Assembly: GCA_934121925.1 (NCBI GenBank)
Contig: CAKOVK010000016.1
Span: forward strand, 1-32,309
Origin: an uncultured Clostridia bacterium
GTDB lineage: Bacteria > Bacillota > Clostridia > TANB77 > CAG-508
DNA length: 32,309 nucleotides
Direction of reading: 5' to 3'
Positions 6,748-14,512 of the stretch are shown in pieces (the stretch's first letter is position 1; each line of letters begins with the position of its first letter). Below the pieces are notes generated by a model. The model did no database searches and was not told the DNA's origin. It saw nothing but the letters and a program-made list of their open reading frames with translations. The translations under genes and the position numbers were made by a program.

Positions 6748-8133
6748 ATGAAGCAAGAATTAGCATATTCTTTTCACTTAGGTAGTGATAAAAATAAAAG
6801 TAAATTAGCAAAGAAAGTTGCAAAAGAAAATGTATCTGGTACTACTTCCTTATCTAATAATGCAATTCAAAATGCGAAAGATTTATCAGATGTTAATAAA
6901 CACAATTTAAGAGATTATGATAATCAAAGAGAGTTAATTAGAACAATTTATGGAACAGATGATATTGTAAATGATGTTAAGCAAGTATATTTGGATGAAT
7001 TTGAACAAGCTAGAATTGAATATAACGACAAGCAAACTCGTGAAGATAGAAAAATCGAAGATTATTTCAAAAAGGTATGTGAATCTCAAAATGATATAGC
7101 TTGTGAAATTATAATAGAACTTGGAGATATGGACTTTTGGAATGATAAAGATGAACGATATAGATTTAAAATGGTTGATGTATATAATGAGCAAGTAAAG
7201 GATTTAATTAAAATTGTACCAGATTTTAAAATAGCAAATGCAACAATACACTTTGATGAAGTTTCTCCCCATATGCACATTGTAGGTGTTCCAATTTCTT
7301 ATGATTGTAAAAGAGGAATGAAAAAACAAGTAGTAAAATCAAAGTTATTTACTAAAACCACATTAACACAAATACAAGATAAAATGAGAAATGCTTGTAT
7401 AAAGTCTTTTAATAAGTTCTATGATATGAATTTTAAACTAAAAGAAAAGCAAAAAGGCAGAAATCAAGACATCAATGTCAATGATATGGGCAATTATAGA
7501 GAGATTAAGAAACAATTAGTTAAAAAAGAACAAAAACTTGAAAAAGCTAATACTCAAACCAGAAAACTTGATAATACAAGCAAAGATATAAAGAAGATAT
7601 TAAGTAATCTAAAACCTACTAAGCTAAACAAAAATAATATGGTTATTTCAAACGATGATGTCCAGAAAATCAAAAACTATACAGAAGATGTAAAAGATAT
7701 AACTCAAACAGTTAGAAGTGTAAATGACTTAAATATGGCAATTAAAGATTTTGAACATTCTGCTTTTGAGATAGAAAAAGAAAATCGTTCACTTAAATAT
7801 GAAATAGAACTAAAAGATAATGAAATTGGCAGTTTAAAAAATGAACTCTCTACTAAAGATAAAATTATTGGCAAGTTACAAGCTGAAAAAGAAAAACTAA
7901 AAGAAGAAGTTAATAAATTCAAAGAGTTTTGGCGTAGTCTAATGAAACATTTTCAAAATAGAATTGGATTTGACAAAGATGAGCATTATAAATATGTTAG
8001 TGATGATTTATATAAAAATGGTATTTTCGATGATAATGACAATGAAATAGCCAATAATGTTAGAAAAAAAGTAAAAACAACAGAAGAAATAGCAAATTCA
8101 AAAGATAGAAAGAAAAATGATACAAGATTTTAA
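6748..8133 (+). CDS. MobV-family relaxase (Pre/Mob), element 1
   Basis: The 461-residue protein follows AAAGGAGGG at 6735. The metal-binding signature IHFDEVSPHMHIVGVP (H168, D170, E171, H175, H177) is the HxDExxPHxH motif of MobV relaxases, which nick oriT and pilot the strand in mobilization. The N-terminus has FHLGSDKNKSKLAKKV and KHNLRDYDN, which stand where MobV motif I lies. Residues about 250-400 are a long coiled coil (K/E/L-rich), followed by a basic tail ending KDRKKNDTRF. The element 2 homologue is closely similar along its whole length. The gene lies behind its own oriT and 15 bp ahead of the 98-residue protein, forming a mobilization operon. The window contains no coupling protein or type IV secretion genes. 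Confidence 0.9.
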   Translation: MKQELAYSFHLGSDKNKSKLAKKVAKENVSGTTSLSNNAIQNAKDLSDVNKHNLRDYDNQRELIRTIYGTDDIVNDVKQVYLDEFEQARIEYNDKQTREDRKIEDYFKKVCESQNDIACEIIIELGDMDFWNDKDERYRFKMVDVYNEQVKDLIKIVPDFKIANATIHFDEVSPHMHIVGVPISYDCKRGMKKQVVKSKLFTKTTLTQIQDKMRNACIKSFNKFYDMNFKLKEKQKGRNQDINVNDMGNYREIKKQLVKKEQKLEKANTQTRKLDNTSKDIKKILSNLKPTKLNKNNMVISNDDVQKIKNYTEDVKDITQTVRSVNDLNMAIKDFEHSAFEIEKENRSLKYEIELKDNEIGSLKNELSTKDKIIGKLQAEKEKLKEEVNKFKEFWRSLMKHFQNRIGFDKDEHYKYVSDDLYKNGIFDDNDNEIANNVRKKVKTTEEIANSKDRKKNDTRF

Positions 8134-8148
8134 AAGGAGGAAAAAGTT

Positions 8149-8445
8149 ATGGAAGAAAATAAAGTTGAAAATGTAATAAATATAATTAAAGATATGGATA
8201 TAAAAGATAAATTAAGACTAGGAATATGCTTAACTACGAGCGATTGGGCTAATATTTTATATAATAAGGCTGAAATGTATGAGAGGTTTGATACTATACT
8301 AAAAGAAGTTGATGAAGAATATAGAACTACTTTAATAAATTTTGATAAATACAAACTTGTAATGTTCACAATGGCTAAAATTATGGAAATGCAACAAAGT
8401 GAAAGAAATAAAGTTACATTATTTTTGGTCAATAATATAAAATAA
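8149..8445 (+). CDS. conserved protein after the relaxase, 98 aa (element 1)
   Basis: It starts at ATG 8149 behind AAAAGGAGG, 15 bp after the relaxase stop. The protein is mainly alpha-helical and acidic to neutral, with blocks NIIKDMDIKDKLRLGIC, KEVDEEYRTTLINFDKYKLV and AKIMEMQ. The element 2 partner (14513-14806) matches these blocks almost exactly. No known domain is recognised. Constant pairing with the relaxase suggests a role in mobilization or in controlling the relaxase, which is inference. Confidence 0.8.
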   Translation: MEENKVENVINIIKDMDIKDKLRLGICLTTSDWANILYNKAEMYERFDTILKEVDEEYRTTLINFDKYKLVMFTMAKIMEMQQSERNKVTLFLVNNIK

Positions 8446-8459
8446 AAATGTAATTCTTG

Positions 8460-8499
8460 AGAAGATATTAAAGAAATTTAGTATCTTCTATATTTTTTA
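8460..8499 (+). terminator. terminator of the mobilization operon, element 1
   Basis: AGAAGATA (8460-8467) pairs with TATCTTCT (8482-8489), followed by ATATTTTTT. It separates the relaxase pair from the transporter gene. Confidence 0.8.
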
Positions 8500-8579
8500 T
8501 AAAATATGTGGCTAAAAAATGTAGAATATAGTATAATTTTGTCAGTTTAAATTAAATCTAATCTAATAAGGAGAAACAC

Positions 8580-9842
8580 ATGAAACAAAAAATAAGTAAT
8601 AAAAGTGTAATGTCAGTACTTTTATTTGTATTACCATATATAATAGTAGAATTTACAAATATAATACTAATAACAATTGACAGATCATTATCTAATTCTA
8701 TTGGTACAACTGCAATTGTAGTATTTGCTTCACTTATAAGCTTGGACTCTGCAATCAATACAATACAAGAATGTATATCACAATCACATAGTATTGTACT
8801 ATCAAGAGATAGAAAAAATAATAATAGCATTAATACTGTAGCTATTTTTTTACAAATTTTTAGTAGTATGATTATATCTTTGATAATATTTATATTTGCT
8901 AATAAACTAACTTATATTTATACTTTAGAAAATGACGCCAGAAATATTTTAACATGTTTATTAAAATTAAAAGCAATTCAGTTACCAATTTTAGCAATAA
9001 GTTATATTCCAAAAAATGATTTAAAGGTAAAAGGGAAAACAAATCTTGTACTAATTGCAACAGTTATATCTTCATTATTTAATATTCTTGGAGATATAAT
9101 AAGTATTAAATTAGGATTTAATGAAGTTGGAATATATGTAGCTACAATCATATCTACACTTATAAATACGATTTTATTATTTATATTTTCGAAATATAAA
9201 TATAGAAAAATAAAAATGGTATATATAAAAGATATAATTAATCATGCTAAAGATTTATTATTTAATAAAGCAATTCAAAAATTTGCATACATTTTTCTTG
9301 AGAGCATATCAAGTTCTTTCGGCACTAATGTTTATGTTATAGTATGTGTATGTTCTGCTGTTGTACAAGTATTATTACAATTAGCAGAAGGATACTATAC
9401 AGGGCTTTTAGTTTCTTATGCAAATTCTATAGAAAATGAAGAAAATAACCTATTAACAAAAGTAAATAAAATTACAATTTACTCTTTAATATTTTCACTA
9501 ATATTTTTTATTATTATTCCATATCCAGCTTGGTATTTTTTAGGAAGAAGTGTTCCTTGGAGCGAATGTGGTATATATGTTTATTTATATTCAACTGAAT
9601 TTTTTACGTATATACTTAATAATAACTATTTAGCATATTTATCTGCTAATAAAGATACAAAAGCTATTAGATTAACTTCATTTATTGGTGGTATATGTAT
9701 AAGAATACCATTACTTTGTCTAATAAAATATTTTAATATTGGACTTGTTGGCTTAGGATTAGTTTGCACTGTTGATAGGCTTGTTAGAACTATATATTTA
9801 AAATCTTATATTAAAAATAATAAAAATCTATATAAAGATTAA
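8580..9842 (+). CDS. MATE-like multidrug/oligosaccharide-type transporter (cargo of element 1)
   Basis: The 420-residue protein has about 12 hydrophobic segments (for example 11-33, 87-107, 152-175, 184-203, 245-268, 298-316, 365-385). It starts behind AAGGAG at 8568. The layout of two six-helix halves fits the MATE/MOP superfamily of cation-coupled exporters; the half around LKVKGKTNLVLIATVISSLF resembles MATE segment 4-5 with GKTN. It is a little shorter than the usual 440-460. The substrate is unknown. A TATAAT (8532-8537) stands upstream without a clear -35 box. The gene is alone after the mobilization operon, so it looks like accessory cargo. A flippase of the same superfamily is the main alternative. 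Confidence 0.7.
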   Translation: MKQKISNKSVMSVLLFVLPYIIVEFTNIILITIDRSLSNSIGTTAIVVFASLISLDSAINTIQECISQSHSIVLSRDRKNNNSINTVAIFLQIFSSMIISLIIFIFANKLTYIYTLENDARNILTCLLKLKAIQLPILAISYIPKNDLKVKGKTNLVLIATVISSLFNILGDIISIKLGFNEVGIYVATIISTLINTILLFIFSKYKYRKIKMVYIKDIINHAKDLLFNKAIQKFAYIFLESISSSFGTNVYVIVCVCSAVVQVLLQLAEGYYTGLLVSYANSIENEENNLLTKVNKITIYSLIFSLIFFIIIPYPAWYFLGRSVPWSECGIYVYLYSTEFFTYILNNNYLAYLSANKDTKAIRLTSFIGGICIRIPLLCLIKYFNIGLVGLGLVCTVDRLVRTIYLKSYIKNNKNLYKD

Positions 9843-9886
9843 AACAAATTTTCGTAAATATATTGTCAACTTTTTAATATTATTGT

Positions 9887-10166
9887 AATATTGATGAAAA
9901 TGGAATTGAATTTTGGTATGCTAGAGAACTTATGACTTGTCTTAATAATTGCTAATTTATTTAGAATTTCACAAACTGAGCAAAAGTAAAAGAAAGACAA
10001 TATACAAACATAAAAAGAAGCAAATGAAACTCATTATAATATTGGAAAAAATATAAGAGAAGTAATTGCCAAAAATGGTGGAACTATGCCAGAAGATTTG
10101 CCAACACCTAAAAAGAGTTTAAAACAACTTGAAAAGGAAAATAAAAAAAGTTTAAAAAAGCAATAA
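9887..10166 (+). pseudogene. dinD: dinD (DNA-damage-inducible protein D) remnant
   Basis: The N-terminal piece NIDENGIEFWYAREL (9887-9931) matches the start of DinD-type proteins (family pattern NGxExWxARxL). After a junction near 9950 and a +1 shift, the frame reads ANLFRISQTEQK*KKDNIQT*KEANETHYNIGKNI and on to NGGTMPEDLPTPKKSLKQLE, ending at TAA 10164-10166. E. coli DinD ends in the same pattern (THFDVGRKVR...LGGTMPEELPTP). The middle of the gene, roughly 170 or more codons, is deleted, and two in-frame stops interrupt the tail. No start codon remains. It is an old, non-functional copy at the distal end of element 1, the place occupied by a KilA-N gene in element 2. Confidence 0.85.
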
Positions 10167-10256
10167 TTATGTATATAATTATTATTTCTTAAACTTTTTC
10201 ATAAATATCGCTATAATTTTGTTGCAATTTATAAAAATTATGATATACTTTAATAA

Positions 10257-10324
10257 ATTGATTGATATTTGTATCAATCGTCACGAGAGCCGAAAAAAGT
10301 TGTAGATAACTACGCCAACGGCTC
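10257..10324. other. stem-loops at the right end of element 1
   Basis: GATTGATA/TATCAATC (10260-10267, 10272-10279) forms one perfect hairpin. GAGCCG (10287-10292) pairs with CGGCTC (10319-10324), enclosing GTTGTAG-ATAA-CTAC. The last arm overlaps the GCTCCA boundary at 10321, so these dyads probably belong to the attachment-site arm. No gene is visible in 10167-10503. Confidence 0.45.
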
Positions 10325-10345
10325 CATAATGCATTTTCGTCGAAC
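10321..10345. other. inferred junction of elements 1 and 2 (attachment site)
   Basis: GCTCCA (10321-10326), 13 bases, TCGAAC (10340-10345), the same spacing as at 4004-4028; an ATTGATA follows in both. This is the expected hybrid site between two tandem elements. GCTCCA alone also occurs by chance elsewhere, so the spaced pair is the real argument. Confidence 0.5.
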
Positions 10346-10412
10346 CACTTAAAAATATTGATATAAGTAAGTTTGAAGAAAATTAAAAAGTGAGTGTCAA
10401 TCACATTTATAT

Positions 10413-10439
10413 AAGTCGATTTAATCGGCTTATTTTTTT
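10413..10439 (+). terminator. terminator near the left end of element 2
   Basis: AAGTCGA (10413-10419) pairs with TCGGCTT (10425-10431, one wobble), followed by ATTTTTTT. Element 1 also has a terminator just inside its left end (4051-4087). Such a stop would shield the element from transcription coming from the tRNA. Confidence 0.75.
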
Positions 10440-10503
10440 ACTTTTTTTACCAAAAGTATAGAAAAACAGCCTCAAATCATTGAAAAAAGGAGGTTTTTGT
10501 GAT

Positions 10504-10776
10504 ATGATACGCATAGTTAAAAGAAAATTAGCAGTAGAAAAAGAATTACTTTCTAAGATTGAATGGGCTTGCACTTTTAGTAATTGTGAACCAAAAATAA
10601 AGAATGGTAATTTGAGAATGGTTGAAAAAACTAACATTGCTTATGTAGAACCACATAGTGTAGTTATTAAAGAAAAGTTATTTTTATTCTTTAATCAGCA
10701 CGAGTATTTCTATATAGGTAATTTAGCAAATAAAATACCACTCTCAAAATTAAGAGATTTTATCAGTGGCAACTAA
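10504..10776 (+). CDS. small conserved element protein, 90 aa (element 2)
   Basis: ATG 10504 is chosen because AAGGAGG (10487-10493) lies 10 bp before it; the in-frame ATG at 10480 has no ribosome site. The protein is homologous to 4138-4407 of element 1, sharing the NGNLRMVEKTNIAYVEPH region and FYIGNLANKI. No domain is recognised. Its position ahead of the recombinase in both elements suggests a helper or regulator of recombination, which is inference. Confidence 0.8.
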   Translation: MIRIVKRKLAVEKELLSKIEWACTFSNCEPKIKNGNLRMVEKTNIAYVEPHSVVIKEKLFLFFNQHEYFYIGNLANKIPLSKLRDFISGN

Positions 10777-10833
10777 TACTAAAGGTTTTCTTTTTATCAG
10801 CAAGTAATACAAGTAAATATAAAGATAGATTTT

Positions 10834-10868
10834 AAGTGTTAGTTAGCTATAAGCTTTCTAGCACTTTT
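10834..10868 (+). terminator. terminator-like hairpin ahead of the element 2 recombinase
   Basis: AAGTGTTAG (10834-10842) pairs with CTAGCACTT (10858-10866), with an inner AGCT/AGCT, and continues TTTTATGTTTTT. Only 9 bp lie between this T-rich tail and the ribosome site AAGGAGG at 10877. Element 1 has a similar hairpin in the same place, so readthrough control of the recombinase may be shared. Confidence 0.6.
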
Positions 10869-10889
10869 ATGTTTTTAAGGAGGTTTCAA

Positions 10890-12770
10890 ATGTCAGAATT
10901 ATGGAGTCAATCATCAGAAGAAAAGAAAATTGCAGGTATTTATATTAGAGTAAGTACCGAAGATCAAGCACGAGAAGGATTTAGTTTAGGAGAACAAGAA
11001 GAAAAATTAAGACAATTATGCAAATATAAAGGCTTTGAAGTATTTAAAGTTTATAAAGATGCAGGAATATCTGCAAAAAATATGAAAAACAGACCTCAAT
11101 TCCAGCAAAAGATTGAAGATATGAAAAATGGATTAATTAATTATATAGTAGCTTATAAATTAGATAGAGTTACTCGTTCAGTTCGTGATTTAGAGGTTTT
11201 AATTAGCACTCTTGAAAAATATCATTGCTATTTAATTTGTGATAGAGATGATGTAAATACTTCTACTGCAAATGGTCGTTTCTTTGTTAGAATGTTAACT
11301 GTTTTATCTCAATTAGAAATTGAAATAGTTAGTGAAAGAACAAAATTTGGTTTAAATGGTGCTATAAAAGCAGGACATATACCAGGCAAATGCCCTCTTG
11401 GTTATTATAGAGCACCAGATAAAACTTTAAAAATAGATAATACAACTAAAGATATTGTTTTAAGAATATTTGAATTGTATTTAGAGGGAAAAAGTTATCA
11501 AACCATTGCCAATATTCTAAATCAAGAAAAAGTTTTATATCCACAAGTAAAAAAATGGATTGACTCTTCTGTTAATAGAATTATAAATAACAAAATATAT
11601 ATGGGAGATTATGAAAGATATAAAAATGATAATGACAAAGAAACAGAAATATATATGGATGTTGTACCACCTATTATAACAAGAGCTATGTGGGAAGAAG
11701 TCCAAAATCAAAAAGAAACAAATCAAAGAGCATATTGTAGAAATAGAGTTTATATATTCTTTCAAAAGCTTGTATGCCCTACTTGTGGTCAAATAATGAC
11801 TTGCAAAGGAACTGGTGGAAAGAAATCTAAATATATGTATTACTATTGTGATACTTGTAAATTGTATTATAACGAAGATGAAATTGAAAACTGTTTAATT
11901 AATTATATTTTAGACTTAGTAGAATACGATTATCATGTTAAAAAATATTTCTACCCTATACTTGCTGAAAAGAAAGATGATGAAAGTAAGAAAATTGATG
12001 AAGAAATTAAGAAACTTTTGCAACAGAAAGACAGACTAAAAAAAGCATATATGAATGGTATTTTAGAAATGGAAGATTTCTCTGAAGATTACAAATTGAT
12101 TGAAGAAAAGTTATCTATACTAGAAAATAAAAGAATTGATGCATTAGATTTCAATAAAGAAAGTTATAATCCTCAACACCTAATGGCTGAAAGAGATATT
12201 GAAAGAGAAAAACTAACTGAACACGAAATGTATAAAGATGTTCTATTAAAACTTTGGACTATGAAAACTAAAGATGAAAAACAAAGTTTTATTTCAAAAT
12301 TTATTGATACTGCAACATTAAAGAAAAATAAAGATGGTAGTTTTGAAATAGAAAAAGTAAATTTTAGAAGTAGCTTTATTGAACAGATAGACAAGCTATA
12401 TGATAAAGGTATTGTAGATGTACCAAGCATGATAGAAAGAGATGGAAAATTTGAAGATATTAAAGTTAGTGTCAATATGAATAAAGACCAGTTAGATGAT
12501 TATTTAAGTACCTTGAAAAAAGAGTTAGATATTAGTTATATGGATTTAGGAGAATATTCTTTTCACGATGATAAGATTGATGAAAATTATGATACTAAAA
12601 CTCAAGTTGCAAAAATCAGAAACAGAGCTATTGAGTTTAAATTAAAGAAAAATCAAAAAGTTATTAGACTTGTAGCAATGAAAGAATTTAAAAACTATAT
12701 GGCAAGACCAGAAGGAAAGTTACGCTTGGGACTTGTTACTCATACTACTTCAAAGAAGAAGCATAAATAA
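10890..12770 (+). CDS. large serine recombinase, element 2
   Basis: The start ATG 10890 lies 6 bp after AAGGAGG (10877-10883); an earlier ATG at 10836 would run through the terminator-like hairpin. The 626-residue enzyme has a resolvase catalytic domain (about 13-160) with IYIRVSTEDQ and nucleophile Ser22, AYKLDRVTRS, and SERTKFGL. A recombinase domain follows (about 165-285, with GKCPLGYYRAP). A zinc ribbon has CPTC (296-299) and YYYCDTC (near 316-322). A coiled coil (about 345-410) and a C-terminal extension complete it. Such enzymes integrate and excise elements by site-specific recombination at short cores with little homology. It is complete, unlike its element 1 relative. Confidence 0.93.
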   Translation: MSELWSQSSEEKKIAGIYIRVSTEDQAREGFSLGEQEEKLRQLCKYKGFEVFKVYKDAGISAKNMKNRPQFQQKIEDMKNGLINYIVAYKLDRVTRSVRDLEVLISTLEKYHCYLICDRDDVNTSTANGRFFVRMLTVLSQLEIEIVSERTKFGLNGAIKAGHIPGKCPLGYYRAPDKTLKIDNTTKDIVLRIFELYLEGKSYQTIANILNQEKVLYPQVKKWIDSSVNRIINNKIYMGDYERYKNDNDKETEIYMDVVPPIITRAMWEEVQNQKETNQRAYCRNRVYIFFQKLVCPTCGQIMTCKGTGGKKSKYMYYYCDTCKLYYNEDEIENCLINYILDLVEYDYHVKKYFYPILAEKKDDESKKIDEEIKKLLQQKDRLKKAYMNGILEMEDFSEDYKLIEEKLSILENKRIDALDFNKESYNPQHLMAERDIEREKLTEHEMYKDVLLKLWTMKTKDEKQSFISKFIDTATLKKNKDGSFEIEKVNFRSSFIEQIDKLYDKGIVDVPSMIERDGKFEDIKVSVNMNKDQLDDYLSTLKKELDISYMDLGEYSFHDDKIDENYDTKTQVAKIRNRAIEFKLKKNQKVIRLVAMKEFKNYMARPEGKLRLGLVTHTTSKKKHK

Positions 12771-12810
12771 TTGTTGCAAGAATGCTCTTTATATTTTCTC
12801 TGCAACAATT
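12769..12810. repeat. inverted repeat AATTGTTGCA / TGCAACAATT, element 2
   Basis: Arms at 12769-12778 and 12801-12810 start in the stop codon of the recombinase. The core TTGTTGCA is the same as in element 1 (6545-6584) although the spacer differs. No T run follows, so conservation suggests more than a simple terminator. Confidence 0.65.
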
Positions 12811-12873
12811 AAATTAACGTGGCACGTTTTGTTTTTACTTTAGTAAAAATGAAAGTGGCGATAGTTAATTTAT

Positions 12874-12951
12874 GCCTCGCAGAGCCCCCGAGTTTTGATA
12901 GCATGTCAAAACTCATAGGGGGTTTAGGACTTATGACAAGTCAAAGTCCTA
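12874..12951. other. oriT of MobV type, element 2
   Basis: GCCTCGCAGAGCCCCC is identical to element 1. The nested hairpin is CCCCC (12885-12889) / GGGGG (12918-12922), GAGTTTTGA (12890-12898) / TCAAAACTC (12906-12914), loop TAGCATG. TAGGACTT/AAGTCCTA (12925-12932, 12944-12951) follows. Arms differ from element 1 at several bases, yet every change is compensated, so the fold is under selection. The nick is expected after G12905. Confidence 0.8.
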
Positions 12952-13079
12952 TAAAAAATACTTCGTATTTTTATAAAGCCTTCGGCTAACAAATGTACAC
13001 AAATTTTTAACAAAATTTGGCGCACGAACAAAGACGTGACATATAAATATTCTGCAAAATAAAAATCTAATCATGTCAC
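12950..13079. other. hairpin-rich spacer between oriT and relaxase, element 2
   Basis: The stretch holds a nearly complete TATAAAAAATAC/GTATTTTTATA hairpin (12950-12975), AGCC-TTC-GGCT, CAAATTT/AAATTTG, and GTGACAT/ATGTCAC (13036-13042, 13073-13079). Element 1 has no counterpart; its relaxase follows its oriT within about 30 bp. No gene is visible here, and the in-frame ATG at 13073 has no good ribosome site. Confidence 0.5.
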
Positions 13080-13105
13080 AAGAAATTTCAAAGGAGGTGC
13101 TTTTA

Positions 13106-14494
13106 ATGGAACAGCAATTAGCTTATTCATTTCATTTAGGAAGTGATAAAAACAAAAGTAAATTAGCAAAAAAAGTTTCTAAAGGAAATGTATCTGGTAC
13201 TACTTCTTTATCAAATAATGCTATTCAAAATTCAAATGCTTTATCAAAAGTTAATAAGCATAACTTAAGAGATTATGATAATGAGAAAGATTTGATTAGA
13301 GTAATTCGTGGTACAAATGATATTGTAAATGATGTAAAGGATTTATATTTAGAAGAGTTTGAAGAAGCTCGAATTGAGTACAACAACAAACAGACTAGAA
13401 ATGATAGAAAAATAGAAAACTATTTTATGAAAATAAATGAATCTCAAAATGACCTTGCTTGTGAAATTATAGTTGAACTTGGAGATATGGATTTTTGGAA
13501 AGATAAAGACAAAGAATATAGATTAAGAATGATTGATGTATATAATGAACAAGTAAAAGATTTAGTTAAAATATTACCAACTTTTAAAATAGCAAATGCT
13601 ACTATTCATTTTGATGAAACATCTCCTCATATGCACATTGTAGGTGTACCAATAATAGAAAACTGTACTAGAGGAATGAAAAAACAAGTTGGTAAATCAC
13701 AACTATTTACAAAAGAGTCGTTAACTAAAATTCAAGATAAAATGAGAAATGCTTGTATAAAGTCTTTTAATAAATTTTATGATATGGATATTAAATTGAA
13801 AGAAAAACAAAAAGGTAGAAATCAAGATATAAATGTTAAAGATATGAGTGATTATAGAAATATAAAAAAACAACTTGCTGAAAAAGAGAAAAAACTTGCA
13901 AAGGCAAATAAACAGACTAACAAACTTGATAGTACAACGAAAGATATAAATCAAATATTAGACAATTTAAAACCTGCTAAGTTTAATAAAAATAATATGG
14001 TTATTTCAAACGAGGATGTCGAGAAAATCAAAAACTTTAACAAAGATGTAAAAGATACCACTAAAACAGTTAGAAGTGTAAATGACTTAAATGTAGCTAT
14101 TAGAGACTTTGAACATAGTGCTTTTGAAATTGGAAAAGAAAATCGTTCTCTTAAATATCAAATAGAAGAAAAAGATAAAGAAATTTATAATTTAAAAGGT
14201 GAATTATCTACTAAAGATAAAATTATTAACAAACTACAAGAAGAAAAAGAAAATATAAAGGCTCAACTACACAAATTTAAAGAATTTTGGCATAGTATTA
14301 TGGGGCATTTTCATAAAAGAATTTGTTATGACAAAGATAATAACTATAAAATTGTTAGTGATGACTTATATAAAAATGGAATATTTACTGACGATGAGAA
14401 TGAAATTGCAAATAATATAGCAAGAAAAGTAAAGCCCAAAGATGAGATAAATAATAATAAAAATAATAGAAAGAAAAATGACACAAGATTTTAA
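13106..14494 (+). CDS. MobV-family relaxase (Pre/Mob), element 2
   Basis: ATG 13106 follows AAAGGAGGTG (13090), which fixes the start and makes the protein align with element 1 (MEQQLAYSFHLG versus MKQELAYSFHLG). It is 462 residues. The catalytic motif IHFDETSPHMHIVGVP is present (HxDExxPHxH), with the FHLGSDKNKSKLAKKV and KHNLRDYDN regions and a long coiled coil after residue 250. The tail NRKKNDTRF is the same as in element 1. It nicks the oriT at 12874-12951 by analogy with pMV158 MobM. It lies 18 bp ahead of the 97-residue partner gene. Confidence 0.9.
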   Translation: MEQQLAYSFHLGSDKNKSKLAKKVSKGNVSGTTSLSNNAIQNSNALSKVNKHNLRDYDNEKDLIRVIRGTNDIVNDVKDLYLEEFEEARIEYNNKQTRNDRKIENYFMKINESQNDLACEIIVELGDMDFWKDKDKEYRLRMIDVYNEQVKDLVKILPTFKIANATIHFDETSPHMHIVGVPIIENCTRGMKKQVGKSQLFTKESLTKIQDKMRNACIKSFNKFYDMDIKLKEKQKGRNQDINVKDMSDYRNIKKQLAEKEKKLAKANKQTNKLDSTTKDINQILDNLKPAKFNKNNMVISNEDVEKIKNFNKDVKDTTKTVRSVNDLNVAIRDFEHSAFEIGKENRSLKYQIEEKDKEIYNLKGELSTKDKIINKLQEEKENIKAQLHKFKEFWHSIMGHFHKRICYDKDNNYKIVSDDLYKNGIFTDDENEIANNIARKVKPKDEINNNKNNRKKNDTRF

Positions 14495-14512
14495 GATGGA
14501 GGTAATTATAAT

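Larger units (their letters stand above)
4007..10323 (+). mobile_element. integrative mobilizable element 1 (about 6.3 kb)
   Basis: The unit holds, in order, an 89-residue conserved protein, a frameshifted large serine recombinase, an oriT, a MobV relaxase, a 98-residue conserved protein, a MATE-like transporter and a dinD remnant. The order and sequences match element 2 up to the cargo. The ends are inferred from GCTCCA at 4004 and 10321. It has no conjugation (type IV secretion) genes, so transfer would need a helper. With its recombinase broken it is probably stuck unless complemented. Confidence 0.75.

Noticed and set aside
10836..10889. Extended N-terminus for the element 2 recombinase from ATG 10836
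   Set aside because: It would translate the terminator-like hairpin, lacks a ribosome site, and is not in the family; AAGGAGG precedes ATG 10890.
13073..13105. Upstream start for the element 2 relaxase
   Set aside because: The start at 13106 has a perfect ribosome site and aligns with the element 1 relaxase; the upstream ATG has neither.
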